Positions 6,739 to 9,259 of a stretch of DNA of 9,259 bases are shown here, piece by piece. Source of the stretch: Streptosporangiaceae bacterium. GTDB taxonomy: Bacteria > Actinomycetota > Actinomycetes > Streptosporangiales > Streptosporangiaceae. The stretch spans positions 1 through 9,259 of the forward strand of contig JASHOI010000785.1 in assembly GCA_030041195.1 (NCBI GenBank). Reading direction: 5' to 3'. Positions within the stretch are counted from its first letter, which is position 1. The number at the start of each line of letters is the position of its first letter. The translations under genes were made by a program, and so were the position numbers. The notes beneath the pieces are model-generated. The model was not told where the DNA came from. It did not search any database and saw only the letters and a list, made by a program, of their open reading frames with translations.

Positions 6739-8356
6739 ACGCCGACTGCCTGATTGCCTGTGTGAGCCGGTCCTGCAGGCCGGGGACGCTTGCGATGGCG
6801 GCTACGAGCTCTTGGTCATTCTCGATGAACCGGACGGCCATTTCGCGAAGTGAACGGAGGTCAATCCCGGGAACCGGGGAAAGACGTGCGGAGAACTCTC
6901 CCCCAAGCCGGGTCAGCGTCTCCTCGAGGTCAGGCGAACGGGCCAGGGTGAGAATCTGCGCCTCTTGCCACAGGCACTCGACGAGTGCCCGGCATTGGTC
7001 GCTGCCGTACAACCCCGTCATGAACGGCCGAGTGAATTCGAGCGCTTCCTGGTGGGCACGGATGCGTTCGGCGATCGCCGGATAGGCGTGCCGGCACAAC
7101 AGCCGGCGAATGGGGGCATAGACCTCATGCCATGGTTGCCACAGTGGCACGTACAGAAGATCAGCACCGCTCACGGCGTCCCAGAGGTCGGTGACTCGCC
7201 ATCCAAGCTGCTCCAGGTAGTTCTGCAGGGCGCCATCGCTGACGTGCTTGGTGAGGTGCGACATGGTCAGGAACCGGTACGGCGATAGCTTCAGCAGTGC
7301 CTGCTGGATGGCAGCCCGCTCGTCGTTGGTCGGGGTGCTCCCGCGAGCGCTCAGACTGCCAGACGAGAGCAGGTCCCTTTCGATATACGGCTTGGCGATC
7401 TCGTCGAAGGTGGCCGGATCCTCGAGAAGCTCGAGGTCATTCCAGCCTCGCTCCCGTATCCAGCGCAGCGAGGCGGCTAGCAGCGCCGGGAGCCCCTCGC
7501 CGAGCGCGTGCACCCGCAGTGCGATCTGCTGGAGTTCTTCCGCGGCAAAAATGCGGTTGGTCTCCCGCGCCAGATCCTCCAAGGCGTTGTAAACGACCTC
7601 GGCCCGGAACTCCGTCAGCCGGCGAATCTGAAAACGCGGCAGCGGGCTGACGCCCTTCCACTCACTTTCGCGTCGGCTGGCCACTACCAGGGCCAGCCGG
7701 ACGCTGCCGCTCCGGACCTTGCCGAGTTGGCTGTTGATCTCGCTCAGCCGCTGGCGAAGCGCCCGAACAGTGCTGTCGGCGAGCAGTTCCGCACTGTCGA
7801 GCAGGCAGAGAAGGAACCTGCTGTTCCTGGTTATCTCCGACACTATGGCGTCGGCGACAGGGCGGTGCCCGGCGTTGCCGGGGTCATGACCGAACAACCT
7901 CCCCAAGATCAAGTCGGCATCGGCTGTGGCCTCGGCCGGCAGTTCGCGGACATCGACCAGTCTCACGATGAAACGGCCGTGCCACTCTCGGTGCACCTTG
8001 TCGCCGATCTGGTCAAGGAGCCAGCTCTTCCCAAGCTGAGGCGGGGCGATGACGAGCCAGAAGTGCTCGCCATCCTCATTCGCGATGCCCGTGTAGATCT
8101 CCTCGAGCTCTCGCTCGCGATTGCGGAACAGCGGGGAAGGGCTACGCAGACGGTGTCCTGTGCCGCCACCGTCTGGTGGCGGACCGGCGGATCCCCATGA
8201 GCTTCCCGGCGGCCCCGGCCGATTTGCCATGTCGTGCAGGATCGCTGCGGTTGCGGCCCGCTCGATGGGGTCGCACCGTGACCAGCCAAGCCGCGCGCTT
8301 GTCTCGCGATTAGGCGTGGAGTGTGCCGCGAGTGTTTGGAGGAGACTTCCATTCAC
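6737..8356 (-). CDS. STAND/AAA-type P-loop NTPase with winged-helix C-terminal half
   Basis: The protein has 539 residues from GTG 8356. FRNREREL (77-84) matches the 'GRExEL' entry motif of STAND and AAA ATPases. Walker A is the variant APPQLGKS (104-111), with Ala replacing the first Gly. Walker B is FLLCLLDSAE (181-190). LALVVASRRES (221-231) is the sensor strand with arginines, and LGEGLPALLA (285-294) is a clear GLPL motif. Residues about 345-420 look like a winged helix, and the last 120 are helical without a known domain. There is no TPR array or catalytic effector. It is first in the operon and could be the adaptor or regulatory partner of the larger STAND protein. The start is uncertain: the GTG has only a weak GGCAGG 8 bases upstream. 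The next in-frame ATG (8230, residue 43) has no ribosome-binding site, and residues 1-75 are Pro/Gly-rich and not conserved-looking. A small upstream frame ends in a GTGA overlap with this start. Confidence 0.82.
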   Translation of the reverse strand: MNGSLLQTLAAHSTPNRETSARLGWSRCDPIERAATAAILHDMANRPGPPGSSWGSAGPPPDGGGTGHRLRSPSPLFRNRERELEEIYTGIANEDGEHFWLVIAPPQLGKSWLLDQIGDKVHREWHGRFIVRLVDVRELPAEATADADLILGRLFGHDPGNAGHRPVADAIVSEITRNSRFLLCLLDSAELLADSTVRALRQRLSEINSQLGKVRSGSVRLALVVASRRESEWKGVSPLPRFQIRRLTEFRAEVVYNALEDLARETNRIFAAEELQQIALRVHALGEGLPALLAASLRWIRERGWNDLELLEDPATFDEIAKPYIERDLLSSGSLSARGSTPTNDERAAIQQALLKLSPYRFLTMSHLTKHVSDGALQNYLEQLGWRVTDLWDAVSGADLLYVPLWQPWHEVYAPIRRLLCRHAYPAIAERIRAHQEALEFTRPFMTGLYGSDQCRALVECLWQEAQILTLARSPDLEETLTRLGGEFSARLSPVPGIDLRSLREMAVRFIENDQELVAAIASVPGLQDRLTQAIRQSA

Positions 8357-8724
8357 GCCGTTGGCCTGCCTACCGTACCGATGTAAGAACGCTTGGCCGC
8401 TGCGGCCGCGCCGTGTGTCGTCCCGCGGGCGGCGTCCGCTCCGCTACGATGCGAGCCCTGCACCAGGCCTCCCCTGCTCGCTGCCTGACTGCTGTCAAGA
8501 TCGCCAGTGCTGGCGACTTGTTTCAAAGCATTTGAGGCTACTGCACCCCATTCGATACGGGGAAGTTTACTGATGTCCAATTGCCCAGAGCGGAAGAAGT
8601 GACGCTGCCCGCCAACGTTGGGCGATCCGATGACCATTACGGCCGACACCCCCATAAAGCTAGCGTACGTACGTTGGGCGATTGGTGCCAGACGTGCGGT
8701 AAGTGCCCGGCGGATCCCGGGCAT
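8353..8724 (-). CDS. Candidate small protein upstream of the NTPase operon (possible precursor peptide, unproven)
   Basis: This open frame of 123 residues ends in TGA 8355-8353, overlapping the GTG start of the first NTPase as GTGA, the spacing typical of coupled genes. Internal starts at 8655 (100 residues) and 8637 (94 residues) are equally possible, and none has a convincing ribosome-binding site. The middle reads RSGQLDISKLPRIEWGAV followed by ASNALKQVASTGDL. That is loosely reminiscent of the LDxSxLP-type N-terminal segment of FxSxx-COOH precursor peptides, which are radical SAM substrates, but no FxSxx C-terminus is present. The C-terminal half is Ala/Gly/Arg/Ser-rich and low in complexity. 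Third-position GC is only moderate and several AT-rich codons occur (AAA, TTG, GTA, TCA), so it may simply be an untranslated leader containing the promoter. I recognise no family. It is included for its position and overlap. Confidence 0.25.
   Translation of the reverse strand: MPGIRRALTARLAPIAQRTYASFMGVSAVMVIGSPNVGGQRHFFRSGQLDISKLPRIEWGAVASNALKQVASTGDLDSSQAASRGGLVQGSHRSGADAARGTTHGAAAAAKRSYIGTVGRPTA
8493..8516 (-). promoter_or_regulatory. Candidate operator palindrome adjoining a consensus -35 hexamer
   Basis: Positions 8501-8516 read tcgccagtgctggcga, a perfect palindrome with 7-bp arms and a 2-base centre. Two bases further along the direction of the operon lies TTGACA on the minus strand (8498-8493), an exact sigma70-type -35 hexamer. 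At 17-18 bases beyond it the sequence is G-rich and no TAnnnT -10 box is seen, so a conventional promoter is not established. The palindrome could bind a dimeric regulator. It sits about 140 bp before the first NTPase start. Confidence 0.35.
8615..8682. repeat. 12-bp direct repeat ACGTTGGGCGAT, two copies 56 bp apart
   Basis: Identical copies of acgttgggcgat occupy 8615-8626 and 8671-8682. The first overlaps the palindrome CCAACGTTGG (8612-8621) and the second follows directly on CGTACGTACG (8664-8673), so each copy is joined to a dyad. The shorter core TTGGGCG recurs at 8911-8917. Paired sites at this spacing in a control region could be regulator-binding sites or a small duplication. Confidence 0.6.
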
Positions 8725-8970
8725 ACAGGCGCGGGCGAAGAGGGCCAGCGCCGCAAGGACAGGCTCCGCCCCTCGCGGTGCGGTGAACCTCGCCCGCCGG
8801 TCTGAATCCGTCCGCTATACACCCTTAACCAGCGGAATAACCTTTGAGTGGGCCAAACTCTCTCAACTATCGCCTGAATCTCTCCGCTGCATGTCCATAC
8901 CGCGTCAGGATTGGGCGCGAGGTCAGGGCATGGGCGTCGAAGTCATCGATTCCTGGGACGTGCGCTAGCG

Positions 8971-9259
8971 TCAGCCCATCTGGGCCAGGGCGGCGGCGGG
9001 GCGGAGCCGGGCGGCGCGCCACCCGCCGAGCGCGCCGGCCAGCAGGCCGCCGGCGATGCCGAGCGCCACCGCGAGCGCGACGATGCCCGGCGAAACCGGG
9101 GCGCCGAACGGAACAGGAACGGGCTTGGACGCGTCCTGCGGGGTGATGACCGTGACGGTCAGCGTGGGCCCGAGCGCGGTGACCAGCGCGGCCCCGGCGA
9201 ACCCGGCGCCGGTGCCGGCCAGCGCACCGGCGACGCCGACGGCCGCCGATTCGCCGAGG
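8971..9259 (-). CDS. FtsX-like ABC transporter permease, C-terminal part (5' end outside window)
   Basis: Reading leftward from the window edge, the frame gives 95 residues before TGA 8973-8971. There is a hydrophobic helix (VGVAGALAGTGAGFAGAALV), an external-looking loop with ITPQDASKPVPVP, and a second helix (GIVALAVALGIAGGLLAGAL). It closes with GGWRAARLRPAAALAQMG, the cytoplasmic tail with the 'AxRxRPxxAL' signature that ends MacB/FtsX-type permeases. Family members are the membrane subunit of ABC systems that export molecules or transmit conformational signals across the cell membrane; the substrate here is unknown. Codons are almost entirely GC-ending, in contrast to the region immediately to the left, so this gene appears to belong to the ancestral chromosome. 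It is on the same strand as the NTPase operon, but the 600-bp gap argues against one transcript. Confidence 0.85.
   Translation of the reverse strand, partial: LGESAAVGVAGALAGTGAGFAGAALVTALGPTLTVTVITPQDASKPVPVPFGAPVSPGIVALAVALGIAGGLLAGALGGWRAARLRPAAALAQMG

Larger units (their letters stand above)
8357..8970. other. Lower-GC control region upstream of the NTPase/radical SAM operon
   Basis: These 614 bp lie between the permease stop and the first NTPase start and contain no well-supported gene. Base composition drops sharply: the line 8521-8580 is 27/60 G+C by hand count, against 53/60 for 9001-9060. The operon promoter must lie here. I see a 16-bp palindrome (8501-8516) beside a TTGACA hexamer, a 12-bp direct repeat (8615 and 8671), two further short palindromes (CCAACGTTGG at 8612-8621 and CGTACGTACG at 8664-8673) and a TATAGC on the minus strand near 8818-8813 without a good -35 partner. 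No tRNA, integrase or transposase fragment was found. Confidence 0.7.

Noticed and set aside
7508..8200. Plus-strand open frame of 230 residues opposite the first STAND gene
   Set aside because: Antisense shadow; the minus-strand frame carries the GRExEL, Walker and GLPL motifs across the same bases.
2207..8356. Assignment to the FxSxx-COOH (FxsA/FxsB/FxsC) peptide system
   Set aside because: The radical SAM protein ends shortly after SPASM and lacks the HEXXH domain. No TIR-like FxsC and no peptide ending in FxSxx was found in the window. The parallel is kept only as an analogy.
8618..8968. Plus-strand open frame of 116 residues (TTG start; ATG at 8630) ending 2 bp from the permease stop
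   Set aside because: No ribosome-binding site, moderate third-position GC, Arg/Ala-rich sequence with no recognisable motif, and it overlaps the minus-strand control region. The ending GVEVIDSWDVR looks protein-like but I can tie it to no family.
1..9259. CRISPR array, tRNA or rRNA gene, insertion sequence
   Set aside because: No regularly spaced repeats, no cloverleaf with a T-arm consensus, and no transposase or integrase motifs in any frame provided.

Overview
This window looks like actinobacterial chromosome, probably a filamentous high-GC Actinomycete. The flanking genes are very GC-rich (one 60-base line inside the right-hand gene is 53/60 G+C by hand count). The left-hand gene is a member of the F420/NADP oxidoreductase-type family, and start codons and ribosome-binding sites are typical of the group. 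I ran no database search; family calls rest on motifs read from the translations.

Layout from left to right. (1) Positions 1-258, plus strand: the C-terminal end of an NAD(P)-binding, F420-dependent-reductase-like protein. (2) Positions 372-8356, minus strand: a compact four-gene operon transcribed right to left. Its order is a STAND-type NTPase (6737-8356), a second and larger STAND NTPase with winged-helix and TPR-like C-terminal regions (3739-6726), a radical SAM/SPASM peptide-modifying-type enzyme (2207-3706), and a KAP-family P-loop NTPase (372-2210). The junctions are 10 bp (stop codon embedded in the next ribosome-binding site), 32 bp (with a good ribosome-binding site) and an ATGA overlap. 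(3) Positions 8357-8970: about 600 bp of lower-GC DNA that must hold the operon's control region. It contains a palindrome beside a TTGACA hexamer, a 12-bp direct repeat, and a small minus-strand frame whose stop codon overlaps the operon's GTG start (GTGA). (4) Positions 8971-9259, minus strand: the C-terminal end of an FtsX-like ABC-transporter permease.

The four-gene block resembles an inserted accessory cassette between two housekeeping-like genes. It combines three signalling or conflict-type NTPases with one radical SAM/SPASM enzyme. The enzyme carries the complete seven-cysteine SPASM pattern and a segment upstream of the radical SAM core that resembles a PqqD-like leader-peptide-recognition domain, so a peptide or protein substrate is expected. 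The NTPases would be natural sensors, switches or oligomerising effectors. My working hypothesis is an NTP-controlled peptide-modification system, possibly for defence or self/non-self signalling. The substrate is not certain; the small frame upstream of the operon (8353-8724) is the only candidate in the window and is weakly supported.
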